Source: Phaeobacter sp. G2 (GTDB lineage: Bacteria; Pseudomonadota; Alphaproteobacteria; Rhodobacterales; Rhodobacteraceae). From it: DNA of 64,000 bases. The stretch spans positions 55,940 to 119,939 of the forward strand of contig CP104104.1 in the NCBI GenBank assembly GCA_025163595.1, read 5' to 3'. Positions 54,835-63,894 of this stretch are shown here, piece after piece. The notes below the pieces were generated by a model. The model saw only the letters and a program-made list of their open reading frames with translations. It did no database searches and was not told where the DNA came from. Positions within the stretch are counted from its first letter, which is position 1; each line of letters opens with the position of its first letter. The position numbers were made by a program, and so were the translations under genes.

Positions 54835-56422
54835 CGGGTTTTGCCTTACCTGCGCTTGCGCCGTCAAAATCTAGCCCAGCATAAGAACTTATCCGCCAGG
54901 AGCGAAAGCCCCATTCGCGCCAGTTGTCACCCTCAGAAGGCTGCTGCCAGCAGCTGTGGTAGCCGGATGGGATGCGCAAGGTTGGATCCGCTTGCAGTGC
55001 GGCGTGGATGCCACTGGTTGCAGTGGGTCCAAGAGTACAGAGGTAATACAAATCCAGCATTTTTGTTGATTTCATAGTCAGGTTCTGGGCGGCAATCAGG
55101 CTGGCAAAGTTGATAAAGGCACAGATGTACAGTGTCACCAGCCCCAGCCCGGTACAGCGCAGCAAAAGCCAGCGGTTGGAGCGCACCTTGAGGATCTGCC
55201 AAGCGGTCAGCAGCAGTCCCACCACCACCAGCCCAATCCAGATCATCGCATAAAGCCGCAGATAGGTGAGGCCAAAGCTCGCCATATAGAGGTCCAGCCG
55301 CAAGACCGAGCTCAGGCCGAGCAGGGCGTTCTGGCCAAGCCAGAGCATCATCAGCGGTTTCAGGCTGGCATGGCTTCCCAGATAGGGCCGCGCCGCGAGG
55401 GCAAACCCCCCGGCCAGCATGGCTGTGATCAACAGCGGATAGGCGCCGCGATGGGCATATGTCGCCAGCGTCATGCCCTCTGGCAGCTCCGCTCCACCAA
55501 TGAGAATGGAGAGATCCATCAGGCTTTGCACCCCGAGGATTAGATTAAACACCACTAGGGCGCGCAGCACTGATCCGGCATTGAGCCCAAAGCTCACTCC
55601 CCGGCGGCGGGCGGGCGTATCGGCTTTTGCTTTAGGCGCTTCGCCTTGTGGTGTGGGCACGAGAAAGGGCCAGGTCATCAGCGCCGTGCCGCTCCAGAAC
55701 AACACCCGGAGCAGCAGCGGTATGATATCCAGATCAAAACTCAAAAGGTCCACCAGCCCCTGTTCCAGCAGCGGATTGGCCTGCAGCAGCAGGGTGATCA
55801 GCACCAGGGCACCGCCCAGCGGAAAGCTCCAGTTGCGCAAATGTTTTGACAGGGAGGAGGCGGCCTTTTTGTCGTTGTTGTCTTGGCTGGTCTTTGGTTT
55901 GGCCACTGGGGCGTTCTGGTGCAGGCTGTGCACCAGCGTGCGCAGGCCGGATAAGGGCAGGGCGCGCGCTAGGTGCAGCGCGGCCGCTGGTATTGCCGCC
56001 AGGCGGGCCTTGGATGGCTGATGTATCCAGGCGACGGCGGTGATCAGGCCAAACAGCTGAAACCCCAGGGATAGAGCCTGATAATGTTCTATTACTGGCA
56101 GGCTGGTGAGCAGCAAAAACAGCAGCGCTGGTTTGCTGTGGGCCTTGTCGGGGGTGTTTACCAGCAAGGCGGCGCCAAACAGCGCCCAGCTGAACAGGGC
56201 GATAGACAGCCCCGGCGCATAGCCCCAGAACAGCCAGTCCGCCAGCGCTACCAGAACCACCAGCGCCAGCATCGCGCTGCCGCCCTTGCGGCCCAGATCT
56301 GTCCAGTTGCGCGGCGGCTTTGGGGCGACGGGATCCGGCTGTTCTGCGCTATCGCAGCTCAACCACCAGCCATCTTGTTGCAAAGACGCGGGCACCCCGC
56401 GCACGATGTATTCACCTGTCAT
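54812..56422 (-). CDS. DUF4153/DUF4173-type multi-pass membrane protein
   Basis: A 536-aa inner-membrane protein with about a dozen hydrophobic segments after a soluble N-terminal region of 50 residues. The block ATYAHRGAYPLLITAMLAGGFALAARP and the tail WREWGFRSWRISSY fit this family of unknown function, which I recall next to two-component systems. ATG 56422 has GAGG upstream. It is the first gene of an operon with the response regulator and kinase, which implies a shared envelope-related task. A link to the neighbouring transglycosylases is suggestive only. Confidence 0.75.
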   Translation of the reverse strand: MTGEYIVRGVPASLQQDGWWLSCDSAEQPDPVAPKPPRNWTDLGRKGGSAMLALVVLVALADWLFWGYAPGLSIALFSWALFGAALLVNTPDKAHSKPALLFLLLTSLPVIEHYQALSLGFQLFGLITAVAWIHQPSKARLAAIPAAALHLARALPLSGLRTLVHSLHQNAPVAKPKTSQDNNDKKAASSLSKHLRNWSFPLGGALVLITLLLQANPLLEQGLVDLLSFDLDIIPLLLRVLFWSGTALMTWPFLVPTPQGEAPKAKADTPARRRGVSFGLNAGSVLRALVVFNLILGVQSLMDLSILIGGAELPEGMTLATYAHRGAYPLLITAMLAGGFALAARPYLGSHASLKPLMMLWLGQNALLGLSSVLRLDLYMASFGLTYLRLYAMIWIGLVVVGLLLTAWQILKVRSNRWLLLRCTGLGLVTLYICAFINFASLIAAQNLTMKSTKMLDLYYLCTLGPTATSGIHAALQADPTLRIPSGYHSCWQQPSEGDNWREWGFRSWRISSYAGLDFDGASAGKAKPDEDSPGR

Positions 56423-56505
56423 CTTCTGTTCCCTCTGTCTCATTTTATCGTTGAAAGGACAGGGGAGGGGATGCCACAGGCGCCGCGCAGCGCTTGCGCA
56501 AGAGA

Positions 56506-56533
56506 TGTGCAGGATCTGTGCAGATCTGTAGAG
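56506..56533. promoter_or_regulatory. Phased direct repeats in the DUF4153/mltB divergent promoter region
   Basis: TGTGCAG at 56506-56512, TGTGCAG at 56517-56523 and TGTAGAG at 56527-56533, spaced 11 and 10 bp. OmpR-type regulators bind direct repeats with this spacing. The site is between the divergent DUF4153 operon and the second transglycosylase gene, so it could control both. The link to the adjacent regulator is inferred. Confidence 0.4.
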
Positions 56534-56633
56534 CAGTCTTCGGCGGGGAGGCGCCCAGCGGTGGCGGCTGTGCCTGCGCCAGGATTGCAAGCGGGATGAG
56601 ATGCGCTAGGGTAAAAGAAAACAGCGAGCAGTG

Positions 56634-57821
56634 ATGATGAGTTTTTCCAAGACGACAACGACCCAAATTTCCCGACGGAGTTTTGGCTTTGGCTTTGCCG
56701 CCTTTGGGCTGGTGGCCTGCGGCAATGTTACCTCGGCGGATCAGCGTGGCGTGCAGGGCAGCACGCCGCTGGCAAAACCTGGATTGCCCGCCGACCTGCG
56801 GCCCACTCCCAATGTCGGCTATGACGCCTGGGTGGATGGGTTTTACAGCCGCGCCCAGGCTAAGGGCATATCCGAGGCAACCCTGCGGGCCGGGTTTCGC
56901 AATGCCGGCTATCTGCCCGGGGTGGTGAAACGCGATCGCAACCAGACCGAATTCAAACGCACCCTCGAGGATTACCTGTCGATCGCCGTCTCAGACGAGC
57001 GGGTCAGCAAGGGCCGCGCCGCCTATCAGCGGCATCGCAAAACCCTGCTGGCGTTGGAGGCCAAATACGGCGTTGACGCATCCATTATTGCGGCGATCTG
57101 GGGGCTTGAGAGCTTTTACGGCGAACGGCGCGGTGATGTGCCGGTGGTTTCGGCCACCTCGACACTGGCCTATGACGGGCGGCGCGGGGCATTTTTTGAA
57201 AAGCAGCTGCTCGCGGCGCTGAAAATCCTGCAAAACGGCGATATCACTGCCAACAGGATGACCGGTAGCTGGGCCGGGGCCATGGGTCATACCCAGTTCA
57301 TTCCCACGTCGTACCAGGCCTTTGCGGTGGATTTCACCGGGGACGGGCGGCGTGACATCTGGTCTGAGGACCCAACAGATGCGCTGGCGTCGACCGCGGC
57401 CTATCTGCAACGCAATGGCTGGACACGCGGCACGCGTTGGGGGCGTGAAGTCACCGGCGCGGCAGCTGCTGGCGCCTTGCAGCCACAGCCGGGCGGGCCA
57501 AGCTTTGCGGTGACGGGCAATTTCAAGGCGATCAAACGCTATAACAACTCGGATGCCTATGCCATTGGCGTCGGCCATCTGGCAGACCGCATCGCCGGGG
57601 GGGCGCCTTTGCGCGGTACATTCCCACCGGATGCCAACGGGCTGACCAAGGATGACCGGGTTGCGTTGCAAAAACGTCTGACTGCCAAGGGCTTTGACAC
57701 CGATGGGGCAGACGGGATTTTGGGCCCCAAAAGCCAGGCCGCGATCAGCGCTTATCAGTCCAGCATTGGCCAGCCCGCCACCGGCACCCCATCGCAGGAA
57801 TTGCTGCGCGGGCTGAAATAA
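56634..57821 (+). CDS. MltB-type lytic murein transglycosylase, probable lipoprotein
   Basis: 395 aa from ATG 56634 (GTG 56631 and ATG 56637 are alternatives). The N-terminus has SRRSFGFGFAAFGLVAC: a hydrophobic stretch with a lipobox-like GLVAC, also twin-arginine-like. SLT_2 domain: catalytic Glu in AIWGLESFYGER, GSWAGAMGHTQFIPTSYQAFAVDF, GDGRRDIWSEDPTDALAS. C-terminal PG_binding_1 domain: LQKRLTAKGFDTDGADGILGPKSQAAI. Paralogue of the leftward transglycosylase in this window; divergent from the DUF4153 operon. Confidence 0.9.
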   Translation: MMSFSKTTTTQISRRSFGFGFAAFGLVACGNVTSADQRGVQGSTPLAKPGLPADLRPTPNVGYDAWVDGFYSRAQAKGISEATLRAGFRNAGYLPGVVKRDRNQTEFKRTLEDYLSIAVSDERVSKGRAAYQRHRKTLLALEAKYGVDASIIAAIWGLESFYGERRGDVPVVSATSTLAYDGRRGAFFEKQLLAALKILQNGDITANRMTGSWAGAMGHTQFIPTSYQAFAVDFTGDGRRDIWSEDPTDALASTAAYLQRNGWTRGTRWGREVTGAAAAGALQPQPGGPSFAVTGNFKAIKRYNNSDAYAIGVGHLADRIAGGAPLRGTFPPDANGLTKDDRVALQKRLTAKGFDTDGADGILGPKSQAAISAYQSSIGQPATGTPSQELLRGLK

Positions 57822-58306
57822 TGCTTTTCTAGACCGGATGTCGTGGGACAGGGGCTGATGCTTGGTCTGTTTGTCAGCATCCAGGGCGCCGGTCTACGGC
57901 GCCTGATGCATGCCCCGTGGTCAGGCCCGTTGTCAGGCCGGTGGACCTCGCGAAACTGTGCTGCCGCGCGCAGAGCAAAGGTTCAGGGGGCCAAACAGGA
58001 GGATTCTTGGCGATTCTTGCTTTGGCGCCCTGATGTGCATCTGGGTTGCGGGGGAGCTTTGCGGCTCACCTTACGCTAGGGCAAGGTGTCGCACCGCTTT
58101 TTAAGCCATGGCGGTCAAGAGCTTAGGGACTGCGGCACAGTTTCACTATGGCGATTTGAATTCCACATATTGAAATTGTAGCGACGCAGGTCTATACCCA
58201 ACATCACTGTGCGACCCCGCACCCTCCAGGCCGCTGCGAGTCGTCCTTGGGTGTCCAGGGGGCAGGGGGGCTCAGTTCCAGGAGGATTCATAGGGAGGGG
58301 ACCTGC
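57822..58306. other. 485-bp gap between transglycosylase and acyl-CoA ligase
   Basis: No convincing gene. A hairpin with 7-bp arms (GGCGCCG at 57885-57891, CGGCGCC at 57897-57903) has no T run. CAGGAGGATTC, which contains a strong Shine-Dalgarno-like core, occurs twice (near 57999 and 58277), but neither copy leads into a long frame of its own. Promoter elements for the ligase gene are expected here. Confidence 0.4.
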
Positions 58307-59833
58307 GTGCAGACCCGAATTCACGAGACGCTACAGGCGGCAGCCGCTGCAAAACCCGACGCTTTGGCGATGATCGACTACGCGGATGGCAAGTACACCT
58401 GGTCCGATCTGGTTGAGGCCACGGCCGAGGCCAAGGAGGTGCTCCTGGAGCATGGCGTAAAACCCGGTGATCGTGTGGTCATGGTGTTTGAGAATTGCCT
58501 GGCGGTTTGCGCCTTTCTTTTTGCCACCAGCCAGCTGGATGCCACGGCTGTACCGCTGAATGCGCGGCTCACCCATGCAGAACTGGACCGGATGATCACC
58601 CATAGTGATCCCAGTGTTGTTGTGTTCTGTAAGGACGCGTCCGAATCTGCGGTGATCCATGGCAAGGCTTTTTCCGCCAAGACCGCCATGGGCAGCTTTG
58701 GCACCGTAGCGATTTTCCAGCGGCGCTGTAGCCAGTCGGAGCCTAGTTTCGAGGATGGCTCCGAACAGGTGGCGCTGTTGCTCTATACCTCTGGGACCAC
58801 GGGCGTGCCAAAGGCGGCGATGCTCACCCACTTCAACCTGCTCTGTGCGGCGGCGGCCTCGGCCAAGGTGCGCGGCATCGAGGATGGCGATATGACCTAT
58901 TTGGCGCTGCCGCTGTCGCATATCTTTGGCTTGGTTACCCTGCTTTCGGTTTGTACGGCGCAGGGGGCGCTGCGGTTGGAGGCCCGGTTCTCGGTTGAGC
59001 GGCTCTATAAGGCGCTGCAAACGGATGTGACCCTGCTGCCGGCGGTGCCGCAGATGCATGCGCATCTGTTTCACTATGCAATGGCACAAAACGAGCCGCG
59101 CTATAAGGCGGGTTTGCTGCGTTTTGTCTCCTCTGGCGGGGCGCCGCTGGACCCGACCTGGAAGCGGGAGGCCGAGGCTTTTTATGGCATTCCACTGCAA
59201 AACGGCTACGGGCTGACCGAAAGCTCCGCCGGGGTCTGTGCCACCACCAGCCCCTTTGGGGACCCGGATGTAAGCGTCGGCCATCCCATGCTCGACAGCA
59301 CGTTCCAGCTCGATTTTGATGCCGAAGGCGCTGCGCCCGCCGAGGGGATCGGCGAGATCCTGGTGGGTGGTCCGCAGATCATGAAGGGCTATTTCCGCGA
59401 CCCCGAGCAAAGCGCCAAGGTGCTGACTGTAGACGGCTTTTTCCGCACGGGCGATTTGGGGCGGTTTGATGAGGAGGGGCGCCTGCACATCGCGGGCCGG
59501 TCAAAAGAGCTGATCATTCGATCCGGGTTCAACGTCTACCCCGCCGAAATCGAAGGCGCGTTGACGGATCATCCAGAGGTCATCATGGCCGGGGTGGTCG
59601 GCAGGCAGGTCTCTGGCAACGAAGAGGTGCTGGCCTTTGTCAAAGTCGCTACGGCCTGCAGCTTGAATGAGGCGGATCTGTCGGACTTTGTGAAGGACAG
59701 ATTGGCGCCCTACAAGCGGCCAACCCGGATCATTCTGGCACCGGATTTGCCTGCGGCTCCGACGGGCAAGATCCTCAAGGGCAAGCTGATTAGTACCTTT
59801 GCGGATGAATTGATGCGCGAGACCACTGTTTAA
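58307..59833 (+). CDS. Acyl-CoA synthetase (AMP-forming, class I adenylating)
   Basis: Activates a carboxylic acid to its CoA thioester. 508 aa from GTG 58307, which has GGGAGGGG upstream. Adenylation motifs: YTSGTTGVPKA (160-170), NGYGLTES, FFRTGDLGRFDEEGRL, and the catalytic Lys488 in PTGKILKGKL. The substrate (fatty, aromatic or dicarboxylic acid) cannot be told from sequence. It precedes a TRAP transporter and an IclR regulator on the same strand, so the acid may be the one imported. Confidence 0.88.
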   Translation: MQTRIHETLQAAAAAKPDALAMIDYADGKYTWSDLVEATAEAKEVLLEHGVKPGDRVVMVFENCLAVCAFLFATSQLDATAVPLNARLTHAELDRMITHSDPSVVVFCKDASESAVIHGKAFSAKTAMGSFGTVAIFQRRCSQSEPSFEDGSEQVALLLYTSGTTGVPKAAMLTHFNLLCAAAASAKVRGIEDGDMTYLALPLSHIFGLVTLLSVCTAQGALRLEARFSVERLYKALQTDVTLLPAVPQMHAHLFHYAMAQNEPRYKAGLLRFVSSGGAPLDPTWKREAEAFYGIPLQNGYGLTESSAGVCATTSPFGDPDVSVGHPMLDSTFQLDFDAEGAAPAEGIGEILVGGPQIMKGYFRDPEQSAKVLTVDGFFRTGDLGRFDEEGRLHIAGRSKELIIRSGFNVYPAEIEGALTDHPEVIMAGVVGRQVSGNEEVLAFVKVATACSLNEADLSDFVKDRLAPYKRPTRIILAPDLPAAPTGKILKGKLISTFADELMRETTV

Positions 59834-59847
59834 GTAAAAATTCTACT

Positions 59848-59868
59848 ATACGGAATGTTGTTCTGTAT
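59848..59868. promoter_or_regulatory. Inverted repeat upstream of dctP, candidate IclR-type operator
   Basis: ATACGGAA at 59848-59855 and TTCTGTAT at 59861-59868 are mirror images with one mismatch across 5 bp. A related ATTCTATACG-N2-GGAAT sequence lies before the IclR gene (about 63056-63071). The pair suggests that the IclR protein controls both the TRAP genes and itself. Confidence 0.45.
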
Positions 59869-59912
59869 GATAGGCAGCCGGGAAACCTAATCTCGGGGAG
59901 GAGATTCTGACT

Positions 59913-60977
59913 ATGAGTTTTGTAAACACCACATTGGCAGCGGCAGCGGTTGCGCTGTCATTTGGCACCGTTGCAGCGGCGCAGACCACGATCTTTTACG
60001 GCCACAGCGGCCCGGCACGCGGCACGGTTCCGGCGGCGTTGAAATGGTTTGATGGCCGTATTGGTGAACTCTCTGAGGGGGATCTGAAACTGGATGTGCA
60101 ATGGGGCGGCGCCCTGTTCAAAGCCTCGGCGTCGGTGCAGTCGATTGGTAATGGTGTTGCGGATGCCGGTTCGGTGATCTCGGCCTATTTCCAAAAGGAA
60201 ATGGCGGCCTATTCCTTGGCGGATTTACCTCTGGGCGGCCCCAACCCCTGGGTTGGTCTGCGCGCCACCGACCATTTGATGCGCAGCATGCCCCAGATCA
60301 CCGAAAATCTGGCGCGTCAGAACCTGGTCTATATCGGCACCTTTACTGCGTCTGATGTGAACGTCGCCTGCAAAGGCGCCGAGATCAACTCGATCCAGGA
60401 TATCGCTGGCCTCAAGGTGCGGGGCGCTGGTGTCTACGGCAAAGTCTTTGGGGAGCTGGGCGCCACTATGGTGAACCTCAGCGTTTATGAGGCCTATCAA
60501 GGGCTTGATACCGGGCTGATCGACTGTACCCAGGGCTATTCCTATATTGTTCCGGCGCTGAAATGGCACGAAGTCATCGACAGCTACACCGTGCTGAACT
60601 GGGGCCAGATCGGTGGCTATGGCATGTTCATGAACAAGCAAAGCTATGACGCGCTGAGCGACGCGCAAAAGGCGGTTCTGACCCAGGCGGGCACCGAACT
60701 GGCGGATAAGTTTGCGCAGATCGTCATTGGTGCCAACAGCAAGGCTCTGGATGCGATGCGGGCTGATGCCTATGACCGTCCGGTCAAGGTGCTGGAAGTC
60801 TCGGCTGAGGAGCGCGCGGCGCTGAACACCGCCACCGAACCTTTCCTGGATGACTGGAAAGAAAATGCCGTCAGCGTTGGTCTGGATCCAGAGAAAATGA
60901 TCGAGATCTATACCCAGGCGGTGGCGGAATACACCGCCGAGTTTGAGGCCAAAGGCTATCCTTGGGAGCGCAACTAA
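59913..60977 (+). CDS. dctP: TRAP transporter substrate-binding protein (DctP family)
   Basis: Periplasmic binding protein for an organic acid. 354 aa with signal peptide (about 1-23, ending VAAAQ). DctP fold features: YGHSGPARGTVPAALKWFDGRI, ADAGSVISAYFQKEMAAYSL, LKVRGAGVYGKVFGELGATMVNL and YEAYQGLDTGLIDCTQGYSYIV. A long ribosome site (GGGGAGGAG) precedes ATG 59913. First of three TRAP genes. Confidence 0.92.
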   Translation: MSFVNTTLAAAAVALSFGTVAAAQTTIFYGHSGPARGTVPAALKWFDGRIGELSEGDLKLDVQWGGALFKASASVQSIGNGVADAGSVISAYFQKEMAAYSLADLPLGGPNPWVGLRATDHLMRSMPQITENLARQNLVYIGTFTASDVNVACKGAEINSIQDIAGLKVRGAGVYGKVFGELGATMVNLSVYEAYQGLDTGLIDCTQGYSYIVPALKWHEVIDSYTVLNWGQIGGYGMFMNKQSYDALSDAQKAVLTQAGTELADKFAQIVIGANSKALDAMRADAYDRPVKVLEVSAEERAALNTATEPFLDDWKENAVSVGLDPEKMIEIYTQAVAEYTAEFEAKGYPWERN

Positions 60978-61102
60978 GCTGCGCTACTGGTGCTGAGGCA
61001 CTGACCTGAAACACCAACCTGACATACCGGGGCAGGGAAGGACCTGCCCTGGTGTGTCAGACCGGCTGTTTCAAAATTTCAAAGCGAGCAGGGAGGCGCG
61101 AC

Positions 61103-61606
61103 ATGCTGGACCGGATCGAAAAACTCTTTATCGACGTGGCAACGGCGGCGATCATTCTATTGGCCTTGATGATCTTTGCCGATGTGATTGCGCTGAACCT
61201 GTTCAACGCCTCGGTGCCGGATGCGGTGATCATCGTGCGCGAGCTGATGGTGCTGGCAATCATCATGCCTCTGGCAGCTGCCACCACCCAGCGGGCTCAT
61301 ATCTCGGTTGAGTTTCTGACCAATATGCTGCCGCCCAAACTGGTGGAGTATTTTGTGATCTTTGGCACCCTGTTTGGTGTCTTTGCCCTGTCTCCGCTGA
61401 TCTATTCGGGCGTCAAAGAGCTGATGCATCAGATCAATACCGGCAGTGCCTTTTACGGTGATCTCAACCTGCCGCAATGGCCTGGACGGTTGGCCTTTGT
61501 CATTGGGATCTCGCTATGCTGGCTGCGTTTGCTGGTCATGGCTTTGGGGGATATCCGGACCGTCTGGCGCGGTGAAACCCTCCACTTTGAGCCCACAGGC
61601 CACTGA
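61103..61606 (+). CDS. dctQ: TRAP transporter small membrane subunit (DctQ)
   Basis: Four-helix membrane subunit, 167 aa from ATG 61103 with GGGAGG upstream; the in-frame ATG of a longer frame (61052) lacks such a site. Hydrophobic segments lie at about 14-35, 43-63, 84-103 and 128-150. AHISVEFLTNML is a DctQ hallmark. Between dctP and dctM. Confidence 0.92.
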   Translation: MLDRIEKLFIDVATAAIILLALMIFADVIALNLFNASVPDAVIIVRELMVLAIIMPLAAATTQRAHISVEFLTNMLPPKLVEYFVIFGTLFGVFALSPLIYSGVKELMHQINTGSAFYGDLNLPQWPGRLAFVIGISLCWLRLLVMALGDIRTVWRGETLHFEPTGH

Positions 61607-61691
61607 GCAGGGTGCGAACTGTCCCCATTGCGTGTCGGCAGCTGACGGTCGACGCGCCGCGTAGAACACTTCAATTTCGGGAATAGACTTT

Positions 61692-63032
61692 ATGGATCCG
61701 GCAACGATTGGATTACTGGCCTTTGGCCTGATGCTGGTATTGTTGGCGATGCGGGTGCCGATTGCCTTTGCATTGATTGGGGTTGCCACATTGGCCGCCT
61801 TTACCATCTTTGCCTTCAGAACCGGCACCTTCATGCCTGAGCGGGCCATTCGGGCCACCTCGTCGCTGGTGTTTTCAAACTCCTTTGATCTGGTGCATAG
61901 CTTTGATCTGTCGATGATCCCGTTGTTTGTGGCGCTTGGTAATATTGCCTATCGCGCTGGTATCACCACCGCTGTCTATAACTCGGCCAAGGTCTGGCTG
62001 GTGCGCCAGCGCGGTGGGTTGGCGGTGGCCTCGGTCATGGGCTGTGGCGGGTTTTCCGCCATCACCGGCTCGAGCCTTGCCTGTGCCTCCACCATGGGTA
62101 AGATCTGCACGCCTGAAATGTTGCGACTGGGCTATGATCCCCGTCTGGCCACGGCCAGCGTGGCGGCGGGCGGGACCCTGGGGTCGCTCATTCCTCCCAG
62201 TATCCTGTTCATTATCTACGCCATCTTTACCGAGACTTCGGTGAGCAAGCTGTTCCTGGCAGGGGTTTTGCCGGGTCTGTTGACGCTGGCGGGGTTTGTG
62301 CTGGTGATCTGGGTCTGGATCCGGGTCAATCCCAAACTGGTCCCCGAACAGGGCGCCGCCGCCAGCTGGAGCGAGAAAATGGCAGCCGCGCGCGAAGCCT
62401 GGCCTGCGGGGCTGATCTTTGCAATCATCGTGGTTGGCATCTATGGCGGCTTTTTCACTGCCACAGCGGCGGCGGCGGTCAGTGTTGTCATCACCACCAT
62501 GATTGGCTTTGCGCAAAAACGCCTGACCCTGCAGGGCCTGTGGGAAGCGGTGCGCGAGACCTGCGTGCAGACCTCAGCCATCTTCATTGTGGCGGCCGGG
62601 GCCAAGATCTTTGTGGCCGCGATTGCCCTGACTGGGATGGCACCGGCGCTGGTGCAGACGGTGGCGGATGCACAGCTTTCGCCGATGGTGCTGCTGATCT
62701 GCATCTGTTGCGTGTACCTGATGCTGGGCATGTTTCTTGATCCGATTGGCATCATGGTGCTGACCCTGCCGCTGGTGGTGCCACTGGTGGAATCCTACGG
62801 CATGAACCTGATCTGGTTTGGCGTCGTGGTGGTGAAGCTGCTGGAGATTGGCCTGATTACACCGCCGGTGGGGCTGAATGTCTTTGTGCTATCCAATGTG
62901 GTTGGCAAAGCGGCGCCAATTGGCACGGTATTTGCAGGCATCTGGCGGTTCTTGTGCGTGGATGTGGTGGTTTTGGCGCTGATTGTGGGCTTTCCGTCGA
63001 TTTCTTTGCTCTTGTCTATGACGGCAAGGTGA
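61692..63032 (+). CDS. dctM: TRAP transporter large membrane subunit (DctM)
   Basis: Sodium-coupled transport subunit of the ion-transporter superfamily, 446 aa with about 12 hydrophobic segments. GCGGFSAITGSSLACASTMGKICTPEM and AAGGTLGSLIPPSILFIIYAIFTETSVSKLFLAGVLPG are highly typical, as is MLGMFLDPIGIMVLTLPLVVPL. Completes the TRAP system. Confidence 0.95.
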   Translation: MDPATIGLLAFGLMLVLLAMRVPIAFALIGVATLAAFTIFAFRTGTFMPERAIRATSSLVFSNSFDLVHSFDLSMIPLFVALGNIAYRAGITTAVYNSAKVWLVRQRGGLAVASVMGCGGFSAITGSSLACASTMGKICTPEMLRLGYDPRLATASVAAGGTLGSLIPPSILFIIYAIFTETSVSKLFLAGVLPGLLTLAGFVLVIWVWIRVNPKLVPEQGAAASWSEKMAAAREAWPAGLIFAIIVVGIYGGFFTATAAAAVSVVITTMIGFAQKRLTLQGLWEAVRETCVQTSAIFIVAAGAKIFVAAIALTGMAPALVQTVADAQLSPMVLLICICCVYLMLGMFLDPIGIMVLTLPLVVPLVESYGMNLIWFGVVVVKLLEIGLITPPVGLNVFVLSNVVGKAAPIGTVFAGIWRFLCVDVVVLALIVGFPSISLLLSMTAR

Positions 63033-63099
63033 ACAGGCTTTTTCATTTGCAAGAAATTCTATACGTTGGAATTCCTAACCACCGCTAGGACGATAGGCG

Positions 63100-63894
63100 A
63101 TGCCAGATCTGAAAGACGACAAGCGATTTGCCAATACCCTGGCGCGCGGGCTCAATGTTTTGCGGGCCTTTGGGCCCAATGACGATGGTCTTGGCAATCT
63201 GGAGATTTCAGAGCGCACCGGTCTGCCGCGATCAACTGTATCGCGGCTGACCTTTACCCTCTGTGCGCTGGGGTATCTGACCCATGGCCGTCACCATGAC
63301 AAATACCGGCTGGGGCCTGCGGCCCTGGCGCTTGGCAATATCGCCGGGGCGTCCTTTGGGTTTGTCGAAACGGCGAGCCCGATCATGCAAAAGCTGGCCG
63401 ATGCAACCAAGACGTTGATTGGTGTAGCGATCCAGGATGATGGCAAGATGCTGATCGTCAAAACCTGGCGCCCGCGCAATTCAACCACCACCTGGCTCAA
63501 TGTAGGGTATCGCATGCCGATGCTGCGGTCCTCTTCGGGGGCGGCCTTTCTGGGCGCATTGGGGCGCAGCGAAATGGAAAAACAGACAGGCGCCATGTCA
63601 CCCGAGGATCAGGCCCTTTATCAGGATTTTGGCGCAGAGGCGCAGTCGAGCCTGCTGAGTGACGGCTATGCTTTTGTGCGCGGCGAGCAGCGCTTCAACA
63701 CCTCTATCAACGCCATTGCCACCCCCTATCGTCCGTCAGAGTTTGGCGAGCCTGTGGTGTTTCTCAGCGGCGCCAAAAAAACCGACCTGACAGATAACCT
63801 GATCACCGAAAGCCTGGGCCCGGCGCTGGTGACAGCGGTGCAGGAGTTGCTGCATATCACCGGGCGGCGCTTTCCGATCCTGTCCGAAGACTAG
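63100..63894 (+). CDS. IclR-family transcriptional regulator
   Basis: A 264-aa regulator with N-terminal winged HTH (ARGLNVLRAFGPNDDGLGNLEISERTGLPRSTVSRLTFTL) and the C-terminal IclR effector domain (SSSGAAFLGAL, GYAFVRGEQRFNTSINAIATP). IclR proteins often control transport and breakdown of organic acids. It follows the TRAP genes by 67 bp; candidate operators lie before it and before dctP. Effector unknown. Confidence 0.92.
   Translation: MPDLKDDKRFANTLARGLNVLRAFGPNDDGLGNLEISERTGLPRSTVSRLTFTLCALGYLTHGRHHDKYRLGPAALALGNIAGASFGFVETASPIMQKLADATKTLIGVAIQDDGKMLIVKTWRPRNSTTTWLNVGYRMPMLRSSSGAAFLGALGRSEMEKQTGAMSPEDQALYQDFGAEAQSSLLSDGYAFVRGEQRFNTSINAIATPYRPSEFGEPVVFLSGAKKTDLTDNLITESLGPALVTAVQELLHITGRRFPILSED

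Noticed and set aside
57843..58104. Two short forward frames between the transglycosylase and the acyl-CoA ligase
   Set aside because: No ribosome site at their starts, odd composition and no recognisable family.
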